A program made the position numbers and the translations under genes. From positions 11,711,001-11,775,000 of the forward strand of contig NC_081822.1 in the NCBI RefSeq assembly GCF_030704535.1: 64,000 nt of DNA. Reading direction: 5' to 3'. This stretch comes from Vitis vinifera (Eukaryota > Streptophyta > Magnoliopsida > Vitales > Vitaceae). Below the pieces are notes generated by a model. That model saw only the letters and a program-made list of their open reading frames with translations. It made no database searches and was not told the origin of the DNA. The stretch's first letter is position 1. The number at the start of each line of letters is the position of its first letter. Of this stretch, positions 34,461-46,529 are shown in pieces.

Positions 34461-35781
34461 TGTTTGGTTAATCTCAGTTTTAATGATAACAAAACAAGGT
34501 TTAGAACTAATGATTATATTTTTAAGTGTGATTAGGCAAGACGATTTTCAAAGTGGCAATTACAAAGACAAATTAAGCCAATGAGAAATCATGAAAAAAA
34601 AGACCACCTCAAAGAGAAGTGTTTTTCAAGACCCAAGCTTCATAAAGATCTCTTTGTAAGGTTGTTGGTGCACTAGAATTTTTATGCATTACATTCTTTA
34701 CTTATGCACCAAAGTCATCCAAGAGTTATTTTGTTGTAAATATTTTAAATTGGATGATTTCATGTTTTCAACTAAAACCTTGTGTCAAATGTTTTTCAAA
34801 CTTGTTTAAAAGGTTTTAAGTTGAAAAAGTTGGTTGTTGAGCCAAAAACGACTCAACTGGTTGAACCAGATGAGGAACCGGTCGACCCCCAACTTAACCG
34901 ATCTAGGAGCAGGTCGACCCCCAATTCAATCGGTCAAAGGTGTGAACAGTAACCGATCGACCGCCAACTCAACTGGTCGAGGGGTGTAAAAATCTTCTCT
35001 CTCTTCCAGAATGGTTGTTCAACCAAATGAGAAATCAGTCAACCCACACCACAATCGGTCGAGGTCCAACGGTCACCTGCTAAGCATTAAATGTTAACGG
35101 CTAGTCAACCGATCGACGCTTAACTCGACTAGTCGAACCCTCAACGGCTAGTTTGACTTTTTTTTCTTCTATGAAAAGACTCCAAATCTTCATTATTTAT
35201 GAGCTCAACCTTCCCAAACCTTTTTTGAATATATTTGAGCCATGGAAAAGTGTTTTGAGTGCACCATTATTCTAAAACTTGCATATCATTAGTGCACCTT
35301 TCAATCCTAGTTTTCTTGTATCATTTGAGCTTAAAGATTTTGTACTAGGATTTTGTGAGATTAATTATTTGTATATATTTGAGAGTAAGATTCTCAAGTG
35401 TGGGGTATCTCTTAAGGATTTTAAAGGGTGCTTAGAGCCAAAAGTCCAAGATGGTAGATTGGAACCATAATTCAATTTTATTACTTGAATGTTTGGTTTA
35501 GAAGCCTTGAATTAGTAGAACCTCAAGCTTAGGATTGAAACTAGAGGAGAGTGGATGTAGGTCGGGTTGCGTCGAACCACTATAAAATTTTGTATTTGCA
35601 TTCTCTCTTCCCTACTCTTTTACTTTATATGCAATTGTCTTTATATTGTTTTATTATATACTTACATATATTTGTCTCTTACATTCACATAGTTTAAATT
35701 TTGCAAAAAAAAACCATCACTCTATTTACTCCCCCCTCTAGGGTGATTACCATAGGTTGAATTAGCCTAAATTTTCTAACA
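34461..35781 (+). mobile_element. Solo LTR, Copia/SIRE-like, about 1.32 kb
   Basis: Starts TGTTTGG and ends TTCTAACA. It resembles the solo LTR at 46911-48174 in order: a TGATAACAAA block near the start, a middle rich in ACCGGTCGACC/CCGATCGA-like motifs, a GAACCACTATAAA site near 35570, and a C-rich stretch before the end. No gag/pol lies next to it. No matching target duplication was found, so the ends are a best estimate; the disruption of a tandem repeat unit supports insertion here. Confidence 0.65.
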
Positions 35782-36640
35782 GTATAAAATGTATACCATT
35801 ATACAAGGCTATTACACTAATTGTACAAGGGGTGTACAAAACTGTACATTTTGAACAACTTTTTTTTTCTTGTCATCTAAGGATTATACACTCTCTTACC
35901 ACAAATTCTTTCATTTCATGTACTTTATTTAACTTACATATGACAATTCAAATACTTACCCTAATAATGATATTTGAGGGAAAATTTTGTTTTTACATTT
36001 TATATCATTTTCTAAATTAAACCAATGGAAACATGATTCATACATCATATGTGGACACATAATGTATGCATATGGATGAAATTTATATCATTGTACAAGG
36101 GTGTTATATTAACTGTGCAAGGTAAATGTTCAATTGGATAAAAAAAATGTTCTAACTATACAAAACAAATGTTCTAACTATACAAGGGGTATACAAAGCT
36201 ATCCTTTGTGAAAGATTTCAATCAATTTTGGACAACTTTTTTTTTTTTTTTTTTTTGTCTTGTCATCTAAGGATTGCACACTTTCAAGGTACACATTTCT
36301 CTATCACACACTCATCTTATGCATTTTATTTAACTCACACATGACAATTTAAGTACTTATCCTACTAATGATCTTTGAGAGAAAATTTTGTTTTTTCATC
36401 TTCCACTATTTTTTGAACCAAACAAATGAAAACGTGGTTAACCTACCTATGGTTACACATTGAGTAGGGGGTATATGGAATTTGGGTCACTGTACAAGGT
36501 ATTTACACTAAGTGTACACGACAAATATACTAACTGTAGAAGGGTGTACAAGACTATCATTTGTGAAGAATTTTAAGTGATTCTGAAAAACTTATTTGTT
36601 TATTTCCCCTAACCAAGGATAGATGACATTCCTTACATAC
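35782..36640. repeat. Degenerate tandem repeat of about 300 bp units
   Basis: Phrases such as ATTGTACAAGGG, AAGGGGTGTACAAA, TTTTGTCTTGTCATCTAAGGATT and GCATATGGATGAAATTTATA recur around 35800-35900, 36080-36290 and 36480-36600. The left part of the first unit (AATTTATGCATATGAATG) lies at about 34400-34455, before the solo LTR, so about three units existed before the LTR split the array. Confidence 0.75.
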
Positions 36641-36655
36641 ATTGGTTAAGCATAC

Positions 36656-37165
36656 TGTGGACCCCGCATTTCGGCTTATGCATTTCCCACTTGATGGCGA
36701 CCTCAATTTTAATTTGAAAAATGATTTTTATTGATTTAAGAAAATAACTTGGAGTCGCCACTTATTTTTGTTTTATTTTTAAAAGGGTAAACAAAATAAG
36801 AAAGAAAACCCTAAGTGCGACTCCTTATTTTGGAAAAGGTGATCTACGAGAAATCGGATCGGGCTCGGGGGTCAGGTTACTTATCGGGAAGGTACGATAA
36901 AAGACCATAGCACCCTTCTAAGTCCCTAAAATCGGGTCTCTACTAACAAAATGAAGCTGACGTGGCAATTTACGAGTAAATCAGTGAATATCCTGAATGA
37001 TCATGCACACATAAGAGTCAAGACATGCATAGACAACGATTAGAGGGAAAATGGGTACATACCTGGGCAACAAACTGTCATGCGCTATCAATAGAGAGGG
37101 TTAGTACACTATATAGAGCACAAAACATACCACATGCATCACTAAGCAGGGATTAAAATTGTTCG
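36656..37165 (-). mobile_element. Reverse-oriented 3' part of the TGTAGACCCC-family LTR
   Basis: Read on the minus strand it ends in CGAAATGCGGGGTCCACA and carries GTGGCGACTCCAAGTTATTT, CCCGAGCCCGATCCGATTTC and AGTAGAGACCCGATTTTAGG, matching the 3' ends of the elements at 24596-30094 and 53295-55071. Homology fades at about 37165, before the LTR start. The rest of this copy is deleted or replaced by the repetitive DNA that follows. Confidence 0.8.
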
Positions 37166-38616
37166 AAGGAAAGCTGGATTTTTTAAATTCATTTGAGAAT
37201 CGGAATGTTAGATATTATTTGAAAATTGGATTCTTAGGAATTAAATGTAAGAAATGAGAACTTTTAGAAATTAAATTTGAAAGAAAATTGGGATTTTGAA
37301 GAATTATTTGAAAGTTCGGGATTTTTAAGAAAAATTAAGTTACGAAAATTGGGATTATGGGAGTTAAATTTCGAAAGGGATCAGAATCATAAGTTTTTTT
37401 TTTTTGAGGCGTAGAAATTATGAAAGTTGATGTGTAAAAATTGGAAATCTTAGAAATCATTCGAAGGCAGAATTTATAGAAATAATGAACAATATGATAA
37501 TGATAATGATAATAATAAGTAGCGGGGTAAATACGGGAATTGGAGCATGGGAAACTGGAAATTAAGTTCGGAGATAGGACAATTGGAATTTCAGATAGCT
37601 AAATTTAGGAATCAGAATTTTGAAGAATTAGACTCTAATGATTGAAATTTTTAAGAGAAATAAATGGGTAAGTATGGAGTAATGTTACGGATTAATCAAA
37701 ACGATATTTGGGCGGATGAATAGTGAATAGTGGGATTTTGAAAATTAAATTTTGAAAGTCGGGCCTTTGAATAATTAACTCTAATTATTGGAATTTTTAG
37801 AAGAAAGAAGCAAGTAGACATGGAATTTATAATAATGATAACAAAGATGATATTTAAATGAATAAAAGTGAATGGTGGAATTTTTTTTAGTCTGAAGGTT
37901 AAATTTGGAAATCCGGTTTTGAAGAGTTGAATTTTAATGATTGAAATAAATAAATGAACGAATATGGAATAACGATACTTATTAACAAAAATAATGCTCA
38001 AACGAATAAAATAGTGGGATTTTTCTAATTGGAAATTTGAATTAGGGCGTTGGATTTTTAAAGGATATGACTTTGAATAAATAGGTAAGTATGAGATTAT
38101 AATACTAATTAACGAAAATAATATTTAGACGAATAAAGATGGATAGTAGAATTTTTGGGATTGAAGTTTTAATTAAGGCATGGGGTTTTCGGAAGATTGG
38201 ACTTTGAATAGATGTGGAAATAATGATTCTAATTGATGAGGATAAAATTTAGACGAACTGTAGAATTTTTAGGATTGAGAAATTGAGTTAAGACAAGAGA
38301 TTTTTGGAGAACTAGGTTTTAAATAAATAGACGAATACGAGATAATAATCCTAATTGATGAAAATAAGATTTAAACGAATTACTGATAAACTAAATTAAG
38401 ACAGGGGATTTTTGAAGGATTAGATTTTAAATAACTAAATAAACATGGGATAATAATTCGATTTATGAAAATATGATTTAAACAAGTATTTGAAGAATTA
38501 AATTAAAAACATGGGATTTTTGAAGGGGTAGGCTAGATAAATAAATGAATGTATAAGATAATAATTCCCATTGATGGACATAAGATTTAAACGAGTATTT
38601 GAAGAATTAAATTACA
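37166..38616. repeat. Degenerate tandem array, roughly 110-130 bp units
   Basis: Recurring phrases, in the same order, are GGGATTTTTGAAGGATTAG, AAATAAATAGACGAATA, GATAATAATCCTAATTGATG and AAAATAAGATTTAAACGAAT. About eight to ten worn units can be followed from about 37480 to 38616, cleanest at the right end. The array stops where the P450-6 duplication block begins. Reading frames in it are not genes. Confidence 0.75.
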
Positions 38617-38854
38617 GAAGTAGAGGAAAAATGGACTAAGCCCATGGTCTAATAACCAAGGAGATGTCACTATGATAGCCTTCATCGTCTGAATTTCAAT
38701 ATGAAAATGATGCAATTAACATTATATAAAATTGAGTACCGTCATCAATACCATAAAATATTAGGTCATATTATTGGATCCAAATAAGAAAATCGTAGGA
38801 TTAAGAGTACATTATTCTCAGATAACTTTTACAGGAACATACACTAGATGTCCA

Positions 38855-40423
38855 TTAATTATATTTCTTAGCCATAAGGCAAAGAGCATTCTTCTTGTGC
38901 ATTGTAAGACCAGGTATGACATCAAAGTCAATGTCTTCCTTGTTCATTCCAGCAGGCATTTCCCAGTCAAATGAGTAAAGAAGATTAGCTAGTGTGAGCT
39001 CCACTGTCACAGCTCCGATATGTATTGCTGGGCAAACTCTTCGGCCTGCTCCGAACGGTATCAGCTTATAATTTTGTCCTCTGAAGTCCACGGAAGAACC
39101 CAAGAATCTCTCCGGTATGAACTCTTCTGGGTTTTCCCAGGCCTCCGGATCTCTTCCAATGGCCCACGCATTCACAAATACTAGGGTTTTGGGTGGTATC
39201 TCATACCCATCTATACTGCACTTCTGAAGTGTTTCTCTTGGAAGCAGCAATGGAGCTGCAGGAAGCAGCCTCATCGTCTCCTTCACTACTGCCTTGAGAT
39301 AAGGGAGCTTCTCAACATCATCTTCCCCTATAAATCCCTTCTTTCCAAATGTATTTCTCACTTCTTCTTGGGCTTTCTTCATCACTCTGGGATTCTTCAT
39401 TAATGCTGTCATCGCCCAAATCACGGTGGCTGTGCCTGCATCTGTTCCTCCTACAAATATATTCTGCAAAGAAAATTAATATTCAAGTTAAAAAAGATTA
39501 ATAATATTCAAGTTAGTGAAAGATTGATTGATTACCATGAGCACTCCTTTAATGTGATCCCAAGTGATATCAATGGCAAACGAGTTGTCCTTCTGCAGTT
39601 CAATTAAGACGTCAGTGATGTCCTCTTGTTCTTGTTTTTTTCTGTCTGGTTTCAGATGATCTTCGATAATTTCCTGGTAGAACAAATCCATATCCCTGAG
39701 AGTTTTCTCGAGCCGAGCAGTCAGGCCGGTGAGTTTATCGAGCCAACCCATCAAAGGAAAATGATCCGAGAAAAAGAAGCTTCCCAACATAGCCTGAGCA
39801 TCATTTAGAAGTCCATGAAATCTACTTGTTTCACATCCTTCATCCTCGTACCTCTTGCCGAAAGAAACCCTACAGATTATGGTGATTGTGAGAAACATCA
39901 CTGTCTCGCTCAAGTTGATAAGTTTGGAAGCAGATGCCAACTTGGAGATTTTTTCAATCATTTGCGAAACCTCATATTCCCGAATAGGAGTATAGGATTG
40001 AACCCTTTTCAAGGTGAAGAGATGAAGAACACAAATCTTTCTCATTTCTCTCCAATAATCGTTGTATGGTGAAAAGGCCAAATCTAGGCAGTTGTAAGAT
40101 AGCCTTCGAGGGCCAATCAAGGAAGGCCTACTAGCAAATTTAAGATCATGTGTTTTCATGACCTCCTTTGCTATTCTGGCGGAAGAAACCACTATGGTGG
40201 GGATGAAGCCGAGGCGCAAGGACATGAGGGGTCCGTATTGTTTAGAGAGTTGCCATAAGTAGCGATGAGGGGCTGAGTTATCCATCTGGTGCAGGTTCCC
40301 AATGACGGGAAGCCCAGGAGGACCCGGTGGAAGGTGGAGTAGTCCTCCATTTTTTCTGTGTTTTCGATGAAGAAACAAGAGCAAGAGAGGAAAAGCTAGA
40401 ATGACAAAAAGCAACACTGTCAT
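38855..40423 (-). CDS. Cytochrome P450-6, CYP71/CYP83-like, altered catalytic motifs (two exons)
   Basis: Exon 1 is 39536-40423 and exon 2 38855-39463, with a 72-bp phase-0 intron like P450-5; 498 residues with no stop or frameshift. Anchor, [12 protein letters not shown] (358-361), PERF (413-416) and Cys 440 are present. Two hallmark residues differ from P450-5: the I-helix reads GGTDAG, so Thr 305, which normally helps split dioxygen, is Ala (codon ACA to GCA), and the haem loop reads CPA instead of CPG at 442 (GGA to GCA). About 18 residues differ from P450-5 in all. It may be a young, still-open pseudogene, or an enzyme with slower or unusual chemistry. An 888-bp foldback element lies 169 bases upstream of the ATG and may affect expression. 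Confidence 0.9.
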
Positions 40424-40491
40424 GGTGTGAAGATCTTCGCTGCTATGAGTTAGTGCTATACTGCTATGTAAGGAATGGGCAAAAGATGAAG

Positions 40492-40504
40492 CCTATATAA
40501 TATA
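40492..40504 (-). promoter_or_regulatory. Putative TATA box of P450-6
   Basis: The same TATATTATATAGG motif as in P450-5, about 70-80 bases upstream of the ATG and about 90 bases from the foldback element. Confidence 0.5.
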
Positions 40505-40591
40505 ATTCTGGATTGGATTCTTGTCGTATCGTATCAATCTTATTTTAATATTTACATATTTCTCTATCATCAAAGAAAGCTACCTAGGATG

Positions 40592-41479
40592 GAGAGTTTA
40601 AGTCCAAAATCCATTGGTAGAAAAAAATGGTAAGAATAGTATTCATCTCAAAATATTTATCAAATTAATCTTTTTGTATTCACCTAAACATCCACATAAA
40701 TTTTTTTTAAGTGTATAAAACCATCATTAGTGACTGTAGTTTTAAAAGTTTCATAAATATCCTCAAAACCACAGTATGTAACTATGGTTTTACAATTTTC
40801 CACAGTTAGTAACTGTGATTTTAAAATTATTTTTAGTTCATCCATGTTTTAATGGTATTATAATTTTAATATTATTTTTAAAATATTTTTTTATCATGAT
40901 AACCATAAAACCACCGTTATTAAGGAATAACCTAAAATCATAATCATTGACATTAATTTTTATATAAAAATATAAAATTTTAAAATAATATAAATAATTT
41001 ATTTAATTAAAGAAAATTATTTTTTCATATTATTTTTAAATTTTAAAATAATTAAATAAATTATTTATATTATTTTAAAATTTTATATTTTCATATAAAA
41101 ATTAATGTCAATGATTATGATTTTAGGTTATTCCTTAATAACGGTGGTTTTTATGATTATTATGATAAAAAAATATTTTAAAAATAATATTAAAATCATA
41201 ATACCATTAAAACATGGATGAACTAAAAATAATTTTGAAACCGCAGTTACTAACTGTGGTTTTAAGGAGAATTGTAAAACCACAGTCACAGACTGTGGTT
41301 TTAAGGATATTTATGAAACTTTTAAAACCACAATCATTAATGGTGGTTTTATACATTTAGAAAAAAAAATCTATGTGGATACTTACATGGATGCAAAAAG
41401 ATTAGTTTGACAAATATTTTGAGATGGGTACTATTCTTACCATTTTTTTTCTACCAATGGATTATTTTGGACTTAAACT
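40592..41479. mobile_element. Foldback (long inverted repeat) element, 888 bp
   Basis: The left half (40592 to about 41008) reappears as reverse complement in the right half (about 41049-41479), with a spacer of some 40 bases; for example GTTTAAGTCCAAAATCCATT and AATGGATTATTTTGGACTTAAAC. It is flanked by perfect 8-bp duplications CTAGGATG (40584-40591 and 41480-41487), suggesting hAT-type mobilisation. Within each arm, short CACAGT..ACTGTGGTTTTA motifs are themselves repeated in both orientations. No protein is encoded. If transcribed it would form a hairpin of over 400 bp, a likely source of small RNAs. Confidence 0.9.
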
Positions 41480-41517
41480 CTAGGATGCAAGCATTTGTAT
41501 TTTTGCATGCTCCTCTC

Positions 41518-41861
41518 AATTTTTTATAAGAGTATGGCAGTTTTAAAAAATAATTACTAAATTATCGTGGTAGGAAAAATAATTTTAAATCTATTGTAGT
41601 TTTGTCCAAATAGGAAAAAGAAAATAAATTATAAGTAAAAAATCTCTTTTCAAATGATGATTTATGAATTTTTAAAAAAAATTATTAAAAAAAATCATTT
41701 TTCCAATACACAATTTATAAAATTACATTTTTTATATGAGAAATTGTCTCTCAAAGAGACGATTTAAAAAGAAAAACAAAAAAAAAATTGAGAAATAAAT
41801 CGTCTCTTCAAGGGATAATTTTCACAAAAAAAATTAAACAAAGAGAAATTGTCTCTTGAAG

Positions 41862-41913
<52 letters not shown>

Positions 41914-42275
41914 AACAAGTGAGAAATTCTCACTTAAAAAAAGAAAAATTCAAAAATCCATTTTTTCCATTCTTTATTCCACTTATACAATAATACAATT
42001 ATTATAAATATATATTATAAAATTAATTAATTTTATTTACTAGATTTAATATATAAATAACATACTAAATTTAATATAAGATAAATAATATTTATCTATT
42101 TTTTTTTTCTCTTAGTTTGGAATTTAAAAAAAAAACTATTATCAAGTTATGTGAAAAATGAGTTTAAAAAAAATGTTATTAATTTATTAAATAATTATTT
42201 ATAAAATACTTAATTTTTTTGTTTTAATTTTTAAATTAATTTTATTATATAAATTTTAAGATTAATCTTTAAGAG
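41518..42275. repeat. Left terminal inverted repeat of MULE A
   Basis: Matches the reverse complement of about 52010-52663, including TAAGAGTATGGCAGTTTTAA, ATATGAGAAATTGTCTCT and TTTAATATAAGATAAATAAT. It includes an AT/GT/GTAT microsatellite (about 41863-41912) absent from the right copy. Confidence 0.85.
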
Positions 42276-43400
42276 ATAATTTCCACACAACAAAAAAAAA
42301 AATAACAAGAGAGAAATTCCCACTAAAACAAAAACAAAAACTTCAAAAATCCAGTTTTCCATTCCCTATTATTCTCATACAATAATACAATTATTATAAA
42401 TATATATATTATAAAATTAATTAATTTTATTTAATAAATTTAATATATAAATAATATACTAAATTTAATATAAGATAAATAATATTTATATATTATTTTT
42501 TTCTTTCACTTTGGAATTTAAAAATAAAAAAACTATTATCAATTTTATGTGAAAATTGAGTTTAAAAAATTGTTATTAATTTATTTTGTAAAAAAAAAAA
42601 AAAAACAAAAAACAAAAACGTGAGAAATTATCTTCAAGAGACAACTTTCAGAAAAATAAAAATAAACTTCAAAAATCCATTTTTCCATTCCCTATTATAC
42701 TTATACTATAGTACAATTATTATAAATATATATATTATAAAATTAATTAATTTTATTTACTAAATTTTATTTATAAATAATATACTAAATTTAATATAAG
42801 ATAAATAATATCTATCTATTATTTTTTTCTTTCACTTTGGAATTTAAAAAATAAAAAATAAAATAAATAAAAAGAACTACTATCAATTTTATGTGAAAAA
42901 TGAGTTTAAAAAAACAAATTTGTTATTAATTTATTAAATAATTATTTACAAAATAAATAATGTTGTTTTGTTTTAATTTTTAAATTAATTTTATTATATA
43001 AATTTTAAGATTAAAAATATTAATCTTTAAGTTAAAATTTCACTGTAAAATGAATAAAATATTAAAATAAATAAATTAAATAATTTTAATTATTCTTAAT
43101 CTTCAATTTTTTCTTTAAATTAATTCAATTAATTACAACTAATAAAATTAATTTAGTTTGATATTGTTTTTTATTTATAAGATAAATAATATTTATCTAT
43201 TTTTTATGTAAACAATGATTTTATAAAAAACAAATTTGTTATTAATTTATTAAATAATTATTTACAAAATAAATAATTTTATTTTGTCTTAATTTTAAAA
43301 TTAATTTTATTATATAAATTTTAAAATTAAAAATATCAATCTTTAATTTCAAATTTCACCGTAAAATGAATAAAATATAAAATAAAAAAAATATCATGAT
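41930..43400. repeat. Subterminal direct repeats of about 360 bp in MULE A
   Basis: The sequence ATCCATTTTTTCCATTC...AATACAATTATTATAAATAT...AATATAAGATAAATAATATT...TTTGGAATTTAAAAA recurs starting near 41955, 42345 and 42675, with a partial copy near 43185-43330. The first unit belongs to the terminal inverted repeat; the others extend it inwards. An AT tract lies at 43602-43627. Confidence 0.8.
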
Positions 43401-43994
43401 TATAAAATTAAAAATTTTAAAAATAAAAAAAAAAACAAAAAAAAAAAACCAATAACATTGTTCATGTAAATGCTAAAAAACCAACAAATAGTCCAACAAT
43501 TAATAAAATATCAACCATGATAAACAAAATACAAAATCAATTATTATCATGAATGCAAAAAATCAATAACCTTGTTCATATAAACCAGCAACAAAGAGAA
43601 ATATATATATATATATATATATATATCAACTAATAATTTGTATTAATATGTTCAATCTCTAAACAATCAAACGTATTCAAATACTAAATGATCAAAGATC
43701 AACTACTATTATGAATAAAAAAAAAATAATACCTTGTCCATATATATAAACTAATAAACCAACAAATATCCTATAACTAACAAAATAATAACGATGAATA
43801 CCAACAAAGCTAAAATATTAAAATTCAACATTATTATATGACAATTTCAATATTAGCAGACGATAAATTAACATACGTCACTAATAAACAAACAACTAAT
43901 AAAAGTTAGCATGCATCACCAATACAAATAAACCAACAAGTAACAAAAGAGCAACATGTATCATCAATTTATGTTCAATAAAATATATGAGTCA

Positions 43995-46387
43995 TCAATG
44001 TGTGCCACATGAAGGAGACTTCCTTCTTCGTTGTGGGTGTTGGTGACATCTTTCCAACTCCGATTGATCTAAGGGACCATCTAATGTTGTTCCATTTCCT
44101 CGTCCTCGGCCTCGGCCTCTTCCTCGTCCATATCTTTGATCTTGAACTTGGTCATCTCCCTGTTGTTCAACAAATGGTGTAGGAAAGAATTGCATTTGTG
44201 TCGCCACATCATCTCTAAACGAATGTCCTAATGATTGTGGTGACAAAGCAATGAGTGGTGTTGTAGGTGGAGTAAATGACACCTCAATACTAGACGACAT
44301 AGGTATATGAAAAGAAGGCTCATCAATATAAGAATGCAATAGCTCTTGGATGAATGATGTCCCAACATCTTCCTGTATCACCCTCTCATCAATGGATGAA
44401 ACTGATTAATAAGGTAATGACTAGTCAAATGGTGTAGAAAAAGTGAAGGCAATATGTTGTAGAGGCCATGTTAATGGAAAATCTAGTGATGCATCATCGA
44501 TAGGGAAGTGTGGATCATTAGAAATATGGCATCCAGGTGTTCGTACACTTCCACATTTAGTTCCTACACCTCCACCTGTAGTCCAAACCCCACCACCTCT
44601 AGTTCATATCCCACCATCTCTCATCATTACCTCCTCATCCGATGATTGTCTCTATGTATCAACGACATTGGGGGGAATAAGCAACCTATCAGCCTCATGT
44701 ATAACCTCTAAAGTGGTTGCACATAATTGATGAATTTCATCATGATGACCTATATTCGAAGTATTTGGACCAATCCACAAATGTATCTATTGCAAACTAT
44801 GATTCTATAAGAATTAAGAATAAAAAGTTAGATGTTTTTCTAATTAGAAGAAAATAGAATAATAAATAATAATAAAATACATTGTAATTACCACTATCTC
44901 CCATGAAGATCCAAGTGGAGTAAGAAAAAGACGAGTGATAGAACGATACCACACCATATATGGGTGGTTATACCCATAAGAAGTAGACGTTGCCTCAGCT
45001 CTAGCAAGATGATCTTACATAGCCTCCCACCTTTGAATATAGTAGTGATGAATACTCATCCAATCTAAATATGTCAACCCCTCAAATCATATTTATGTAA
45101 TCTTAACTCTATATCGCACTGCTCGAGAATATGCTGTAATAGCCTAAACTGCCTCAAAACACGATCAGGTCTATACCACTCCACTATGTAGAAACAAATA
45201 AGAGGTGAAATAGTCAACCACAAGTCAGAGGCAATAGTATAATAATCTAGGAGTCCAAAGATGACATCATCAGTATAGGGCTCCCATATAATCTGCAATT
45301 AAATTTTAAATATGACTCACATTATTTAATAATATTTTGATTACAAATTGTTTAAAAAAATTATTCAAAATAATGAATTTCTCATCTACTTTAGCATAAG
45401 TCAATCAAATAGATACCTATATTGGGGTAACAAATGCATAGGTGTCGAAGTAGTACAAAACTCATCTTTCCAACTACAAAAAGAATATATATATTAGAAG
45501 TTTGTATAATTGTTTATTTATGTATATATGTGTTTACATATGCTATAACTAAGGTTGAATACATACCGCATGCCTAAAGGTGGTTGTGGCAATATTCCAT
45601 CATGTAGGGTTGAATGTAAGTGCATAGGTGCTATAAAGGCAAATATATCCCATATCCATAACTGTAACAAAATGAGAGAACTCGATACATCATGTACATC
45701 AATACGGGATGCTCGACACATATCTCGATATAGTCAAGCTAAGCAAACACTACCCCAACTATAAGTATCAATAACTCCAAAATCCTCAAGTAGTGGTAAC
45801 AACATTAAATGTATCATATTATTCGATTTATCTGTAAAAAGAAAACCTCCAATCAACTATAAAATGAATGCCCTAGTATAGCATCGCACGGACTCCACAT
45901 CAGCATCAGGTGCCAATGAAGGAAAATGCTCTGGCAACCAAGTCAAATAAAGCCTTTGTCCAAATATATCTCTATCTTCAGGCACCACTCCTAACAATGT
46001 AGCATACACCTTTCTCTAATCCAAGCATGTGCTACCGTTAACTACAACACCATCAATTAGTAAGCCTGAAATAATACTAACATCCTGAAGTGTGATGGTA
46101 CACTTTCCCTGAGGTACATGGAAAGTGTGAGGTTCAGGGTGCCATTTCTCTATAAATGTTGTAATAAGGTGTCAATCCAATGAAATGAAACCTAATCGGG
46201 CAACACCATAGAATCTAGATTGTTGCAAATATGGAATAATGTGGGCATCTAAAACACTATTACAATATAAATTGGCTTCACAACATCGACAATGTAGCTC
46301 TCCATGATCATTTCCTTCCCATGTAAGCGAATATCAGTGTACTTCTTGGTTATACAAAACAAAACAATCTACAGGTCCAAGATCCAT
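43995..46387 (-). pseudogene. Plant mobile domain (PMD, MAIN-like) gene, decayed
   Basis: The protein starts MDLGPVDCFVLYNQEVH, as PMD proteins do, and continues RLGFISLD(W)HLITTFIEKW, then CTITLQDVSIISGL, LIGGFLFTDKSNNMIHLMLL, YSWGSVCLA and MCRASRIDV. Exon 1 ends at 45567 (GTATGT), exon 2 is about 45417-45473, and exon 3 starts at 45292 (IIWEPYTDDV...YMVWYRSITRLFLTP) and ends near 44893. A last exon ends in an RGRGRGRGRG tail (44381-43995). Exon 1 has five stops, all at expected Trp or Gln codons (TGA about 46335, 46174 and 45733; TAG about 46018 and 45862), and exon 3 has a frameshift near 45080. PMD proteins are linked to silencing and meristem maintenance, and PMD copies also ride in transposons. 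Confidence 0.8.
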
Positions 46388-46529
46388 GAGAATGTATTAT
46401 CTACATCATTTAAATAATTTCATTAGTTTATTACAAGACATTCCAATGACATTATATGGAAATAACTCAATGTCTATCTTTAATGTTACAAAAAACTTTC
46501 ATTTAAATAGTAAAATTTTCAACTTAAAC

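Larger units (their letters stand above)
38617..40558. repeat. Segmental duplication, copy 2 (contains P450-6)
   Basis: Second copy of the block at 31286-33218, about 7.3 kb away in the same orientation. Homology begins abruptly at GAAGTAGAGGAAAAATGGAC, at the edge of the tandem array, and ends near TATTTACATATT, about 30 bases before the foldback element. Divergence is a few per cent, in introns and flanks as well as exons, so the duplication is fairly recent. Confidence 0.9.

Noticed and set aside
41863..41912. AT/GT/GTAT microsatellite as a functional site
   Set aside because: Simple repeat in a terminal inverted repeat, missing from the right-hand copy; only useful as a marker.
44000..44381. 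RGRGRG frame as an independent RNA-binding protein
   Set aside because: It is better explained as the last exon of the decayed PMD gene inside MULE A, on the same strand and in sequence with the other exons.
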